Below, one piece after another: positions 7,488-17,305 of a stretch of 64,000 bases of DNA. The DNA comes from Bosea sp. OAE506 (lineage in GTDB: Bacteria; Pseudomonadota; Alphaproteobacteria; Rhizobiales; Beijerinckiaceae). The DNA is taken from assembly GCF_040546595.1 (NCBI RefSeq), contig NZ_JBEPOB010000001.1, forward strand, positions 1,241,001 through 1,305,000, in the 5' to 3' direction. The translations under genes were made by a program, and so were the position numbers. The notes below the pieces were generated by a model. It saw only the letters and a list, made by a program, of their open reading frames with translations. It was not told the DNA's origin and ran no database searches. Position 1 is the first letter of the stretch, and each line of letters starts with the position of its first letter.

Positions 7488-10106
7488 ATGGCAGCGCGCA
7501 GCGGGCCAGCCCCCGTCCCGAGGCCCGCGCCGGGGCGCGGCCTCCCCCTTCTGGCGGCAATGCTGCTGGCGCTGCTTCTCGGCGCCGTCCAGGCTTTCGC
7601 CCAGCAGCCGGCGGTCGATCCCTCCTCGCCGCGGGCGCGGCTGGACTCGATCCGTTTCGAGCTGACCCAGATCGAGGCGACGCTGGCCGCGCCGACAGCC
7701 TCCGAGGCCGAGCTGCAGCGCCAGCGCATGCGACTCCAGCCCTCGCTCGACCAGCTGCGACAGCTCATCGAGGAGCAGACGCCGCGCGTCGAGCAGGCCA
7801 AGATCCGGCTCGACCAGCTGGGGCCAAAACCCGACGCCTCCGCGCCGCCCGAGAGCGCCGAGGTGCTGCGCGAACGTGAGACGAGGCTGAAGGCGTTCGC
7901 CGATGCGGACGAGACGATGAAGATCGCCCGTGCCGCGTTCCTGCAGGCGGAGCAGCTGCAGACGGCGATCGGCGACCGCCGCCGCGCGCTCTTCGCCCAG
8001 GCCCTGTTTGCCGCGGGACCGAGCGTGCTCAGCCCGGACATGTGGGGCAATGCGCTGTCGACGGTCCCGGAAGACCTGCGCGCCTCCGGATACATCTTCG
8101 GGGGCTGGCTCTCCGGCGTCAGCGATGCGATGTCGGGCGCCCGCGGCGGGCTCGTCATCCTCGCCTTCATCGGGGCGGTGCTGCTCTACTATCTGCGTCG
8201 GCGCTATCTGCCGCGGTTCAAGGCGCGCTTCAGCACCACGCAGGACCGCGACAGCCTGCACTGCCTTTATGTCGCGCTGGCCCATGTCGTCGCCGGCGCC
8301 GCGCCGCCGGCCCTGGCGAGCTGGCTGATCTATGCCGCGCTCAACACGGCGGGGCTGCTGCCGCCGCGCATCCAGCCCGTCGTGGCCGCGGTTGTCGCCG
8401 GCCTCGCCGTCGTCGCCTTCGTCCAGGCGCTGCTCGATGCGCTGTTTGCGCCCAGCCAGCCGCAGCGCCGCCTCGTCAGCGTGATGGATTCGACCGCCTC
8501 GACGGTCGTTTGGCTCGGCACGTCGCTGGCTCTGGTTCTGTCGGCCAGCAAGGTGCTCGAGGCCTGGCTGACTGCGATCGCCGCGGGCCTCGCGGTCTCG
8601 ATCATCCTGCGGAGCATCCTCGTCGTCGTGTTCGCGGTGACGCTGGTCGTCGGGCTCTACCGGCTGCGCGACAATGAGGAGATCGAGGAGGAGGCCTGTC
8701 TTGGCCCCTATGTCGCGGTCGAGGGTGCGAGCCTCGGGCCGATCCGCATCTTCGGCTGGATCGTCGGGCTGGCGCTCTCGCTCGCGGTCCTCAGCGGTTA
8801 CGTCGTCTTCGCCTCGTTCCTGACCGAGCAGGTGATCTGGATCGTCATGGTCGCCTGCAGCGTGCTGCTGACCTACCAGCTCGTCGACCAGGGCATCCCG
8901 CATGCGATGACCGGCAAGGGCCGCCTTGCCCTGACGCTCAAGGCCGGGCTCGGCATCCGCGCCCACACGCTCGAAAAGATCGCGGTGATCACGGCCGGCG
9001 TGCTCAAGCTGATGCTGGTGGTCATCGCCTTCCTGCTGGTGATGGCGCCCTGGGGGCTGGAATCGACCGATTTCTTCACCTCGCTGCGGGCGGCCTTCTT
9101 CGGCTTCCAGGTCGGCGGCGTCACGATCTCGCTGTCCTCGATCATCTTCTCCGGCCTGCTCTTTGCCGCCGGCCTCACCGCCACCCGCTCGATGCAGGGC
9201 TGGCTCGAGGTGAAGTTCCTGCCGACGACGCAGCTCGACACGGGCCTGCGGAACTCGATCACCACCGCGGCCGGCTATGTCGGCTATCTCGCGGCGGTGG
9301 CGCTGGCGGTCTCGGCGCTGGGGCTCAGCTTCGAGCGCCTGACGCTGGTGGCGAGCGCGCTCTCGGTCGGCATCGGTTTCGGCCTGCAGTCCGTCGTCTC
9401 GAACTTCGTCTCGGGGCTGATCCTGCTCTGGGAGCGGCCGATCCGCGTGGGCGACCAGGTCGTGGTCGGGGACGCCGAGGGCATCGTCAAGAAGATCAAT
9501 GTCCGCTCGACCGAGATCGCGACCTTCGACCGCTCCTCGGTGATCGTGCCCAACTCCAATCTCGTCTCCGGCGTGGTGCGCAACCGCGTCCGCAACGACC
9601 GCACGGGCCGCATCCTGATCTCGCTCTCGGTCCCGCGCAGCCTCGATGCCGGCGATGTCCGGACGATGCTGGGCGAGGTCGCCAATGCCCATGGCGACGT
9701 CATGCAGAAGCCGCCGCCGGCGATCCTGTTCAAGAAGATCGGCACCTCGACGATGGATTTCGATCTCGTCTGCGTGGTGGCGGATGTCGACATCGTCGGT
9801 CGCGTCACCAGCGACCTGAACTTCGCCCTCCACAAGCGCCTGACCGAGATGGAGCCCGCCGCGGGTACGCCGGAGCTGCTGGTGAAGGGGCTGGAGGGGG
9901 TCGAGCAGTCGCTGGGCAGCATCGCCGCCGCGGTCACGCGCGAAGGCGCGGCCGTCCCGGCGCGCGCTGCGGCCGAGGCGAAGCCAGCGCCTGCGCGCGC
10001 GCGCCGCCGGCCGGCGCCGCCCGTCGAGGAGGAGGAGAGCGAGGCTGCGCCTGCGCCGCCACCGCCCGCGCCGCCCGAACCCGCCAAGGACGACAGCAAG
10101 GAATGA
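7488..10106 (+). CDS. Large MscS-type mechanosensitive channel with DUF3772 N-terminal domain
   Basis: An 872-residue inner-membrane protein. A signal peptide (about 1-32, ending AFAQQ) leads to a periplasmic coiled-coil region (about 35-200, Glu/Gln/Leu-rich, DUF3772-like). About ten membrane segments follow, then the MscS core: pore helix near LVASALSVGIGFGLQSVVSNFVSG, then WERPIRVGDQVVVG and the beta domain with IVPNSNLVSG. The last 70 residues are Ala/Pro/Glu-rich and probably disordered. The role is a hypoosmotic emergency valve. A CAP lipoprotein starts 4 bases after the stop. The 268 bases upstream show no further gene. Confidence 0.92.
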   Translation: MAARSGPAPVPRPAPGRGLPLLAAMLLALLLGAVQAFAQQPAVDPSSPRARLDSIRFELTQIEATLAAPTASEAELQRQRMRLQPSLDQLRQLIEEQTPRVEQAKIRLDQLGPKPDASAPPESAEVLRERETRLKAFADADETMKIARAAFLQAEQLQTAIGDRRRALFAQALFAAGPSVLSPDMWGNALSTVPEDLRASGYIFGGWLSGVSDAMSGARGGLVILAFIGAVLLYYLRRRYLPRFKARFSTTQDRDSLHCLYVALAHVVAGAAPPALASWLIYAALNTAGLLPPRIQPVVAAVVAGLAVVAFVQALLDALFAPSQPQRRLVSVMDSTASTVVWLGTSLALVLSASKVLEAWLTAIAAGLAVSIILRSILVVVFAVTLVVGLYRLRDNEEIEEEACLGPYVAVEGASLGPIRIFGWIVGLALSLAVLSGYVVFASFLTEQVIWIVMVACSVLLTYQLVDQGIPHAMTGKGRLALTLKAGLGIRAHTLEKIAVITAGVLKLMLVVIAFLLVMAPWGLESTDFFTSLRAAFFGFQVGGVTISLSSIIFSGLLFAAGLTATRSMQGWLEVKFLPTTQLDTGLRNSITTAAGYVGYLAAVALAVSALGLSFERLTLVASALSVGIGFGLQSVVSNFVSGLILLWERPIRVGDQVVVGDAEGIVKKINVRSTEIATFDRSSVIVPNSNLVSGVVRNRVRNDRTGRILISLSVPRSLDAGDVRTMLGEVANAHGDVMQKPPPAILFKKIGTSTMDFDLVCVVADVDIVGRVTSDLNFALHKRLTEMEPAAGTPELLVKGLEGVEQSLGSIAAAVTREGAAVPARAAAEAKPAPARARRRPAPPVEEEESEAAPAPPPPAPPEPAKDDSKE

Positions 10107-10110
10107 TGCG

Positions 10111-10635
10111 ATGGATTGCCTCCCGCGCGGCCGGACGAAAGCCCGGTCGATGAGCTGCCCCGCTTTGCTCGCCGGGGCGCTCGCCCTGATGGGCGCCGCC
10201 GGCTGTACCGAGCCCGCCCGCACCAGCCAACCCGCCTTCTATCGCGATCTCGGCTCGGCCTCGGCGCGCGTCGATGCCAGCGAGGCCCGCGCGATGATCT
10301 CGGCCTACCGCCTGAACGCCGGGCTGAACACGCTGACGCTGGACCCCGGCCTCGTCGCGGCGGCGCAGCAGGAGGCGGATGCGATGGCTGCGGCCGACAA
10401 GCCCGCGCAGGCAGAAGCCGTGAAGGGGCGGCTCGCCCGCAGCGGGCAGGCGGGTGCGGAGGCCAATCTCTCGGCGGGGTATCGGCGGCTGGCGGAAGCC
10501 TTCTCGGGATGGCGGGATTCGCCGCAGCATGACCGCGTGATGAAAACGCCTGGGGCCACCCGGATGGGGATTGCGACGGCCTATGCGCCGGGCTCGAAAT
10601 ACCAGGTCTACTGGGCGCTGGTCCTCGCGCCCTGA
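10111..10635 (+). CDS. CAP/SCP-domain lipoprotein
   Basis: A 174-residue exported protein. A basic N-terminus and hydrophobic stretch end in a lipobox-like ALMGAAGC, so C32 is the probable lipidated residue. The rest is a short CAP domain: ARAMISAYRLNAGLNTLTLDPGL at the start and FSGWRDSPQHDRVMKTPGATRMGI near the end. The first conserved His of canonical CAP domains is not obvious, so the usual metal site may be incomplete. AAGGA 8 bases upstream supports the start at 10111; an internal ATG at 10150 is possible. It probably shares a transcript with the MscS gene. Confidence 0.8.
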   Translation: MDCLPRGRTKARSMSCPALLAGALALMGAAGCTEPARTSQPAFYRDLGSASARVDASEARAMISAYRLNAGLNTLTLDPGLVAAAQQEADAMAAADKPAQAEAVKGRLARSGQAGAEANLSAGYRRLAEAFSGWRDSPQHDRVMKTPGATRMGIATAYAPGSKYQVYWALVLAP

Positions 10636-10760
10636 CGGGCGGCGCAACCGCCCTCCGGCGGGCGCCGGCCACGGTCGTTGCAGCCCGAAAGACAGCGTGA
10701 CGTCGAGAAGGTTCAGCGCGCCGCTTGCCCGGGGCGCTGCGTCAGCTAAAGCTGGCGGCC

Positions 10761-12575
10761 ATGTCGCTTTTCTCGATCTATGCGCGGGTCCTCGGCGAGC
10801 TCGGCCCGGAGCGGCGCCTCGGCGTCGTTCTGGCCCTGGCCAATGTCCTGCTGGCCGCAGCGTCCTTTGCCGAGCCGATGCTGTTCGGCGCGCTGATCGA
10901 CAAGCTGACCAGCATCCAGGGGGCGGGGCTCAGGCTGAGCTGGGCCGATATCGGGCCGCTGATCGCCGCCTGGGCCGGTTTCGGCCTGTTCACCATCGGC
11001 GCCAGCGTCTTCGTCTCGCTGCATTCCGACCGGCTCGCCCATCGCCGGCGCCTGGCGGTGATGGCGAATTATTTCGAGCATGCGCTGACCCTGCCGCTGG
11101 CCTATCACACGCAGACCCATTCGGGCCGCGTGCTGAAGGTGATGCTCGACGGCACCAGCGGCATGTGGGCGCTGTGGCTGTCCTTCTTCCGCGAGCATTG
11201 CGCCAGCCTCGTCGCGCTCTTCATCCTGCTGCCCTTCACGCTGTGGAAGAACTGGCAGCTCGGCCTGCTGCTGATCACACTCGTGGTCCTGTTCGGCACG
11301 CTGACCGCCTATGTGCTGCGCAAGACCGACACGCTGCAGAGCAATGTCGAGGCCTACCACTCCAACCTTGCCGAGCGGGCCTCGGATGCGCTCGGCAACG
11401 TGCCGGTGATCCAGAGCTTCACGCGCATCGAGGCGGAGGTGCGCGGCTTGCGCTCGACCATCGCGAGCCTGCTCGACGCGCAGCTGCCGGTCCTGTCCTG
11501 GTGGGCGATTGCGACGGTGGCGACCCGGGCTTCGGCGACGCTCACGGTGCTCTCGATCTTCGTCGTCGGCGCCTGGCTGCTGATGCAGGGGCTGACCACC
11601 GTCGGCGAGATCGTGACCTTCATGGGCTTCGCGACCATGCTCGTCGGCCGGCTCGAGCAGATCGTCGCCTTCGTGAACTTCATCTTCATGCAGGCGCCGA
11701 AGATGCGCGAGTTCTTCGAGGTGATGGACACGCTGCCGGCGGTCCGCGACCTGCCGAGCGCGCCCGATGCGGGAAGGCTTTCCGGCGCGGTCGCCTTCGA
11801 GAACGTGTCCTTCTCCTATGACGGCAAGCGCGCGGCGGTGCAGGACGTCTCCTTCTCCGTCTCGCCGGGCGAGACCATCGCCATCGTCGGCTCGACGGGC
11901 TCGGGCAAGTCGACGACGCTCGGGCTGCTGCACCGCGCCTTCGACCCGCAATCGGGCCGCATCACCGTCGACGGTCAGGACATCCGGGAGATCTCGCTGA
12001 TCTCGCTGCGGCGGAACATCGGCGTCGTCTTCCAGGAGCCGATGCTGTTTGCCCGCTCGATCCGGGAGAATCTCAGCGTCGGCAAGCCGGACGCGACGGA
12101 AGAGGAGATCATGCAGGCGCTCGAGCGCGCGCAGGCCAGCGAGGTGATGGCGCGTCAGACCGACGGGCTCGACACGCTGGTGGGCGAGCGCGGCCGCACG
12201 CTGTCCGGCGGCGAGCGCCAGCGCCTTTCCATCGCCCGGGCGCTGCTCAAGAACCCGCCGATCCTGATCCTCGACGAGGCGACCTCGGCGCTCGATGCCT
12301 CCACCGAAGTCAAGCTGCAGAAGGCGCTGGAGGAGGTGATGAAGGGGCGCACCACGTTTGTCATCGCCCATCGACTCGCCACCATCCGCAATGCCGACCG
12401 CATCCTCGTCTTCGAGCAGGGGCAGGTCATCGAGATGGGCTCCTTCGAGGAGCTCGTGGCCAAGGGCGGGCGTTTCGCCGCCCTGGCGCGCGCGCAGTAT
12501 CTCGTCACGGACAAGGCGGCCGCGCTGTCCGAGGAAGCGGCCAGCCCGCTGGCGCGCACCATCGCGCTCGACTGA
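10761..12575 (+). CDS. ndvA: Cyclic beta-glucan ABC exporter, fused permease-ATPase
   Basis: A 604-residue half-transporter of the NdvA/ChvA type that, as a homodimer, exports cyclic beta-1,2-glucan to the periplasm. The N-terminus [19 protein letters not shown] matches the rhizobial NdvA start. About six membrane segments span residues 20-320. The nucleotide-binding domain has Walker [10 protein letters not shown], the Q-loop VFQEPMLF, signature LSGGERQR and Walker [13 protein letters not shown]. No glucan synthase (ndvB) lies nearby. Cyclic glucans matter for osmoadaptation and host interaction, which fits the adjacent mechanosensitive channel only loosely. Confidence 0.92.
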   Translation: MSLFSIYARVLGELGPERRLGVVLALANVLLAAASFAEPMLFGALIDKLTSIQGAGLRLSWADIGPLIAAWAGFGLFTIGASVFVSLHSDRLAHRRRLAVMANYFEHALTLPLAYHTQTHSGRVLKVMLDGTSGMWALWLSFFREHCASLVALFILLPFTLWKNWQLGLLLITLVVLFGTLTAYVLRKTDTLQSNVEAYHSNLAERASDALGNVPVIQSFTRIEAEVRGLRSTIASLLDAQLPVLSWWAIATVATRASATLTVLSIFVVGAWLLMQGLTTVGEIVTFMGFATMLVGRLEQIVAFVNFIFMQAPKMREFFEVMDTLPAVRDLPSAPDAGRLSGAVAFENVSFSYDGKRAAVQDVSFSVSPGETIAIVGSTGSGKSTTLGLLHRAFDPQSGRITVDGQDIREISLISLRRNIGVVFQEPMLFARSIRENLSVGKPDATEEEIMQALERAQASEVMARQTDGLDTLVGERGRTLSGGERQRLSIARALLKNPPILILDEATSALDASTEVKLQKALEEVMKGRTTFVIAHRLATIRNADRILVFEQGQVIEMGSFEELVAKGGRFAALARAQYLVTDKAAALSEEAASPLARTIALD

Positions 12576-12637
12576 CATCGGCGGTTTTCCGGGCCGCGGA
12601 GGCAACCGGATCGCAGGACGCGCGTTGATCTCGTGCA

Positions 12638-12660
12638 GGGTCGCCGCGCGCGGCCCTTTT
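12638..12660 (+). terminator. Rho-independent terminator after ndvA
   Basis: GGGTCGC (12638-12644), loop CGCGC, GCGGCCC (12650-12656), then TTTT. The 7-base-pair stem has one G-T pair. It lies 62 bases after the ndvA stop. Confidence 0.7.
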
Positions 12661-12712
12661 CGCATGTCCGCGCCGCGGCGGGCACCATCCGCATCCGTCG
12701 AAAGGACTAGCC

Positions 12713-13864
12713 TTGCCCGTCACCATCCTCCGCCTCGCCTGCGCCTGGGCGACTGTCGCTGCCTTCCTGCTGTTCGGGGACGCCCTGCTCGGGCGGCTCG
12801 GCGAACCGCTGGTTGCGGCGCTGGTCTTCGCCTGGCTGCTCGGCGTCATCATCTGGGCGGCGTTCGGCGTGGTGCATGAGGCGGAGGTCCTGGCGGGCCG
12901 GCTCGGCGAGCCTTTCGGCACGCTGATCCTGACGCTCTCGATCGTCATCATCGAGGTGGCGCTGATCTCGGCGGTGATGCTCGGCGCCAAGGGCGCCCCG
13001 ACGCTGGGTCGCGACACGATGTTTGCGGTGCTGATGATCGTGCTCAACGGCGTGGTCGGCATCGGCCTCTTGGTCGGCGGGCTGCGCCACTTCGCCCAGA
13101 GCTACAACATGAAGGGCGCCTCGTCGTATCTGGCCGTGATCATCCCGCTGACGGTGATCCCGCTCGTCCTGCCCAACTTCACCACCTCGACCGGCGAGGG
13201 CACGCTGACGACGCTGCAGGCGATCAGCTTCTCGGTGTTCACGATGGCGCTCTACGGCGCCTTCCTCGTCCTGCAGACCGGGCGCCACCGCTCCTTTTTC
13301 GTCGAGCCGACACGGGAACAGGCACCGCCGGTGCGCTCGGCCCCGCACGGCCACACGCCCGACGCCGAGGATATCGAGATCGTCGAGCATGACGGGCATG
13401 AGGATCCCGGCGGCGCGACGTCGACCCATGTCGTCCTGCTGCTCGCCAACATTCTCCCCATCGTGATCCTGGCGAAGAGCCTCGCCGTGGTGCTCGATTT
13501 CGGCATCGTCCGCCTCGGCGCGCCGGTGGCGCTGGGCGGCATCCTGATCGCGATGGTCGTGTTCACGCCGGAGTGCATCGCAGCGCTGCGCGCCATCAGC
13601 GCCAATCAGCTCCAGCGTGCGATCAATCTTTGCCTGGGCGCCGCCGCCTCGACGCTGGGGCTGACCGTGCCGGCCGTGCTGGCGATCGGCCTGTTCACGG
13701 GGCAGGAGGTCGTGCTCGGGCTGTCGGGCGCCAATATGGTGATCCTGGGCATGACGCTGCTGCTCTCGACGCTCACCTTCACGGGCACACGCACGACGAT
13801 GCTCGAGGGCGCCGTGCATCTGAGCGTATTCTTCGTGTTCCTGGTGCTGGTGTTCAGCCCGTAG
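12713..13864 (+). CDS. chaA: Calcium/sodium:proton antiporter, CaCA family (ChaA-type)
   Basis: A 383-residue antiporter with about eleven membrane segments, exchanging Ca2+ (or Na+/K+) for protons. The two alpha repeats are visible: GEPFGTLILTLSIVIIEVAL with its key Glu in the first half, and VVFTPECIAALRAISANQLQRAIN in the second. A His/Asp-rich cytoplasmic loop (HGHTPDAEDIEIVEHDGHED) separates the halves. The start is TTG at 12713, supported by AAAGGA 6 bases upstream; no in-frame ATG occurs before the conserved region. Sequence order closely follows E. coli ChaA from memory. Confidence 0.9.
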   Translation: MPVTILRLACAWATVAAFLLFGDALLGRLGEPLVAALVFAWLLGVIIWAAFGVVHEAEVLAGRLGEPFGTLILTLSIVIIEVALISAVMLGAKGAPTLGRDTMFAVLMIVLNGVVGIGLLVGGLRHFAQSYNMKGASSYLAVIIPLTVIPLVLPNFTTSTGEGTLTTLQAISFSVFTMALYGAFLVLQTGRHRSFFVEPTREQAPPVRSAPHGHTPDAEDIEIVEHDGHEDPGGATSTHVVLLLANILPIVILAKSLAVVLDFGIVRLGAPVALGGILIAMVVFTPECIAALRAISANQLQRAINLCLGAAASTLGLTVPAVLAIGLFTGQEVVLGLSGANMVILGMTLLLSTLTFTGTRTTMLEGAVHLSVFFVFLVLVFSP

Positions 13865-13955
13865 GGCGGCCGCGTTTCGGGCGGGCCTGGACCGGATTGC
13901 GGGCTGCTCAATCGTCTGCGAATGTCGCTTCCAGCCCATCCGCGAGAGATCGATC

Positions 13956-14168
13956 GTGGCCGACCAGCGCATCAAGGGACCGGCGTCCTACTTCCCATCC
14001 ATCGAAAAGACCTATGGGCGGCCGATCGGCGACTGGCTGCAGATCGTCCGGGACCGGCTGCCGGCCAAGCATATGGAGATCGTCTCCATGCTGAAGAGCG
14101 AGCACGCGCTGGGCCATGGGCACGCCAACGCCATCGTCGCCTATGTGATGGCCGAGGCGAAGGACTGA
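13956..14168 (+). CDS. DUF4287 domain protein
   Basis: A 70-residue protein that is essentially one DUF4287 domain: KGPASYFPSIEKTYGRPIGDW, then KHMEIVSMLKSEHALGHGHANAIVAYVMAE. The GTG start at 13956 has a purine-rich GAGAG upstream. The domain occurs alone or fused to DUF5655 in many soil bacteria; its function is unknown, though the spacing of His residues in the second half is conserved in my memory of the family. Spacing of 91 bases from chaA leaves room for its own promoter. Confidence 0.85.
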   Translation: MADQRIKGPASYFPSIEKTYGRPIGDWLQIVRDRLPAKHMEIVSMLKSEHALGHGHANAIVAYVMAEAKD

Positions 14169-14197
14169 CGACCTCTGCTGCACGCGAGACCACAGGT

Positions 14198-14236
14198 CAT
14201 CCCGGAGCGGCGCTGCTTCGCAGCTTGTCCGGGATG
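14198..14236. repeat. REP-like nested palindrome between convergent genes
   Basis: CATCCCGGA (14198-14206) pairs with TCCGGGATG (14228-14236), enclosing a second stem GCTGC/GCAGC (14212-14224). A further GAGGGT/ACCCTC hairpin lies just downstream. Probably a dispersed intergenic repeat that also serves as a bidirectional terminator for the DUF4287 and histidine kinase genes. Confidence 0.6.
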
Positions 14237-14281
14237 AGGTGAGGGTTCGCGGACACCCTCAGTTCAATTCGGCCGGCGCCC

Positions 14282-15274
14282 TCAATCGGTCGTGAGTGCC
14301 TCGATCGGCGCCGTCAGCGTGAAGACGATGCCCGCCGGCTCGTAGGCGATCTTCGAAATGCCCTGGACGGAACTCGCCAGGGCCTTCTCGATCATGCGCG
14401 ATCCGAAGCCCCTGTGGGTGGGAAGCGCGACAGGGGGGCCGCCGATCTCCTGCCAGCGGAAATGGAATTCGTCGGCGGTCATCGACCAGCCGATGGCGAT
14501 GCGCCCGTCATCCCGGCTCAGGGCGCCATACTTCGTGGCGTTGGTCGCGAGCTCGTGCAGCGCGAGAGCCATTGCCAGGGCCATTTTCGACGAAAGCTCG
14601 ACCTCCGGCCCGTCCACACTGAACTGCGCTGTGCTGCAATGGGCCTTCAGCGTTTCGCTGATCAGGAAGGACAGGCTGGCGCGCGCCCAGACCGACTGGG
14701 TCAGCACGTCCTGAGCAGCGCTCAAAGTGCCCAGCCTGCCGAGAAACAGCGCCTTGACCTTCTCCGTCTCGTCGCCGCCCCGCAGGGTCTGGTTTGCGAT
14801 CGCCTGGATCATGGCGATCGTGTTCTTCATGCGGTGCTTCAGTTCGAGCGCGAGCAGCCGCTGCTGCTCCTCGGCCGCCTTCATCGCTGAGATGTCCCGC
14901 GAGACCGATAGGATGTTCTCGACACGGCCCTGGGCGTCGAGGATCGGGGAGACCTGGACGTCCCAATAGCGCGGGTTGCCGGCCGCGGTATTCGCCGCGC
15001 CCTGAAAGCGCGCGCTGCGGCCAGCCCGTGCTTCATCGAGGGCATGCAGCGCATCCGCATTGCCCTGGCCCTGCCAGAAATCCGGCCAGGGGCAGCCCTT
15101 GAGCGCATTGAAGTCGCTGACCTCCATGGTCCGCTGCCCCCCTTCGCTCATGAAGGAAAGCGTCCCATCGAGCGCGATGACCTTGATGCAGTCGTCCGAA
15201 GCCGCCAGCAGGCTCCGCATAAAGCGGGCATCACTCAGTTCAGGTGTCACCAGGCCCCCAGTCCCACCGTGCAT
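14282..15274 (-). CDS. PAS domain sensor histidine kinase, HWE type
   Basis: About 330 residues. An N-terminal PAS domain (DDCIKVIALDGTLSFMSEGG to VENILSVSRDISAMK) is followed by a His-phosphotransfer helix with ALELKHRMKNTIAMIQAIANQTL, where the His in LKHRMKN is the expected phosphosite. The ATPase part reads MALALHELATNATKYGAL and GFGSRMIEKAL. The N-box with Glu/Thr and the short, membrane-free layout are HWE/HisKA_2 features common in rhizobia; such kinases often serve light, stress or general-stress responses. Three starts are possible (GTG 15307, ATG 15274, GTG 15250) and none has a strong ribosome site. No cognate regulator is adjacent. Confidence 0.85.
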   Translation of the reverse strand: MHGGTGGLVTPELSDARFMRSLLAASDDCIKVIALDGTLSFMSEGGQRTMEVSDFNALKGCPWPDFWQGQGNADALHALDEARAGRSARFQGAANTAAGNPRYWDVQVSPILDAQGRVENILSVSRDISAMKAAEEQQRLLALELKHRMKNTIAMIQAIANQTLRGGDETEKVKALFLGRLGTLSAAQDVLTQSVWARASLSFLISETLKAHCSTAQFSVDGPEVELSSKMALAMALALHELATNATKYGALSRDDGRIAIGWSMTADEFHFRWQEIGGPPVALPTHRGFGSRMIEKALASSVQGISKIAYEPAGIVFTLTAPIEALTTD

Positions 15275-15362
15275 TCGCCGTGCGGGCTTATCGCATGGGC
15301 CTGCCACGCCGCCAAATCGGCTGCGCTGTCATTTCACACATCCGTTGCATGGGTCCGCGCAC

Positions 15363-16515
15363 TCAATGCGCCTGCCCGTTGGCGACGAGCTCGCCCTCGA
15401 TGAAGGCTTGGACCTCCTCCGCCGCGACGCCGGGCGCGATGAAGCTCTGGCCGATGCCGCGGGCGAGGATGAAGGTCAGGACGCCGCGCTTCACCTTCTT
15501 GTCCTGGCCCATCGCCGCGACGATCTCCTGCGCCGTGCCGGCCCCACCCGGCACCTGCTGGAGCGTCGAGGGCAGGCCCACAGCGTCGAGATGGCGCGCG
15601 ACGCGGGTCGCGTCCTGGCCGGAGCAGAGACCCAGCCGCTGCGAGAAGCGGAAGGCGAGTGCGAGCCCGATCGCGACCGCCTCGCCATGGACGAGACGGG
15701 TGGAGTCGTAGCGCGTCAGCCGCTCCAGCGCGTGCGCAAAAGTGTGGCCCAGATTGAGCAAGGCGCGGTCGCCCTCCTCGCGCTCGTCGCGGGCGACGAT
15801 CGCCGCCTTGGCCTTACAGGAGACCGCGACGGCATGGTCACGCTCAGGGCCGCCTTCGATGATGCGGCTCCAGTTGACCTCGCACCAGTCGAAGAAGGCG
15901 GGGTCGTCGATCAGCCCGTATTTGACCACCTCGGCATAGCCGGCCTTGAACTCGCGTTCGCTGAGCGTGTCGAGCAGCGCGGTGTCAGCGATCACCAGTG
16001 CGCGGCTGGTGGAAGGCGCCGATCAGGTTCTTGCCATGGCTCGAATTGATGCCGGTTTTGCCGCCGACGGAGGAATCGACCTGCGCCAGCAGGGTGGTCG
16101 GGATCTGCACGAAACGCACGCCCCGGCGCAGCACGGCCGCCGCGAAGCCGGTGAGGTCGCCCACCACGCCGCCGCCGAGCGCGATGACGAGGTCGTCGCG
16201 CTCGATCTTCGCCGCCAAAAGCGCGTCGCACAGCGTCGTCAACTGCGCGTAGGATTTGGTCGCCTCGCCGGGCGGCACGGTGATGCGGGTGAAGCCGATG
16301 CCCTCCTGCTGCAGGGAGGCCTCCAGCGCCGGGGCATGCAGCGGACCGACACGCTCGTCGGTGACAACAGCGACTTTGGCGCCCGGCGCCATCGCGGCGA
16401 TCAGGGACGCCGCCTCGCAGAGCTGGTGGCGGCCGATGTGGATGTCATAGGCGCGGCCTTCCAGCGCGACCGGGACGGTGATCCGGGCGCCGGTCTGCGG
16501 GGCAGGGGTGGTCAT
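15363..16515 (-). pseudogene. aroB: 3-dehydroquinate synthase, interrupted by a +1 frameshift
   Basis: AroB converts DAHP to 3-dehydroquinate, step two of the shikimate pathway. The 5' part (16515 to about 16000) reads as a normal N-terminal half through [28 protein letters not shown] and [10 protein letters not shown], then enters PRTGDR and stops at 15985. The next frame continues exactly where the family should, [29 protein letters not shown], through the metal site region NLGHTFAHALE, to 15363. One extra base around 15999-16004 (in CCGCGCACTG) explains it. Both halves keep full conservation, so this is either a very recent mutation or a sequencing error. The start overlaps the aroK stop (ATGA). 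Confidence 0.9.
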
Positions 16516-17171
16516 GGTGCGGGCTTCCGGTCCGGAGGAGTGCTCAGATGCCGGTCGAGCGCGGCCAGCGCCGCCGTCACGACGACGTCATGGGGGTCGT
16601 CGCGCGAGAGGAGCGTGAGATCGGAGAGCGCATAGACCGGCTCGCGCTCGGCCAGCATCCGCCGCAGCGTCGCCTCGGGGTCGGCGGTCTGGAGCAGGGG
16701 GCGGTTGGAGCGCTTGCGGACGCGGCGCATCAGCACATCGGGCTCGGCCTTGAGCCAGATCGAGATGCCGAGATCGGCGATGCGCGCGCGGGTCTCGGCG
16801 TTCATGAAGGCGCCGCCGCCGGTCGCGAGAACGAGGGGCGCGCGCGTCGTCAGGATGCGGCTGATGACGCGGCGCTCGCCATCGCGGAACTCGCTCTCGC
16901 CGCGTTGCGCGAAGATCTCCGGGATCGTCATGCCGGCGGCGGTCTCGATCTCCGTGTCGGCATCGACGAAGGGCATGCCCAGCCGCGTCGCCAGCCTGCG
17001 GCCGACGGAGCTCTTGCCGGAGCCCATCATGCCGACGAGCACGATCGCCCGCGGGCCGATCGCGGTCCGCAGCGCCGCCGGGTCCGGGCCGATATCCTCA
17101 CCTCGTGGCTGGTCGAGCGTCTCGACGATCGTCATAGCGATGGAAGCCTTGTCTTCAGCGCCCTTTAACAT
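16512..17171 (-). CDS. aroK: Shikimate kinase
   Basis: Phosphorylates shikimate at the 3-hydroxyl, step five of the shikimate pathway. Up to 219 residues: Walker [12 protein letters not shown] (about 48-58), the shikimate-binding DADTEIE, the GER motif region [11 protein letters not shown], the GGGAFM loop and the lid Arg in [11 protein letters not shown]. The first 40 residues form an extension not needed by the fold; ATG at 17135 is an alternative start with AAGG upstream. It overlaps aroB by 4 bases, so the two are translationally coupled. Confidence 0.93.
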   Translation of the reverse strand: MLKGAEDKASIAMTIVETLDQPRGEDIGPDPAALRTAIGPRAIVLVGMMGSGKSSVGRRLATRLGMPFVDADTEIETAAGMTIPEIFAQRGESEFRDGERRVISRILTTRAPLVLATGGGAFMNAETRARIADLGISIWLKAEPDVLMRRVRKRSNRPLLQTADPEATLRRMLAEREPVYALSDLTLLSRDDPHDVVVTAALAALDRHLSTPPDRKPAP

Positions 17172-17305
17172 GAGCCGTCACACAACGTCAGGCCCCGTGC
17201 CGCATTTTGCGGCGCTTGTGGCCTTGCCGTCCTTGCCGGCATCCGCCATCTCCTGAAAGATGCGTGGGGCCATCGCAGTCACCGCCCCGAAGGATCCGCC
17301 TCACC

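Noticed and set aside
6954..10223. A 1089-codon open frame antisense to the MscS channel gene
   Set aside because: The translation is Arg/Asp/Gly/Gln-rich and repetitive with no domain; the plus-strand channel has clear motifs, a signal peptide and a ribosome site.
10746..12665. Long antisense open frame opposite ndvA
   Set aside because: No motifs and biased composition; the plus-strand ABC exporter has all catalytic motifs.
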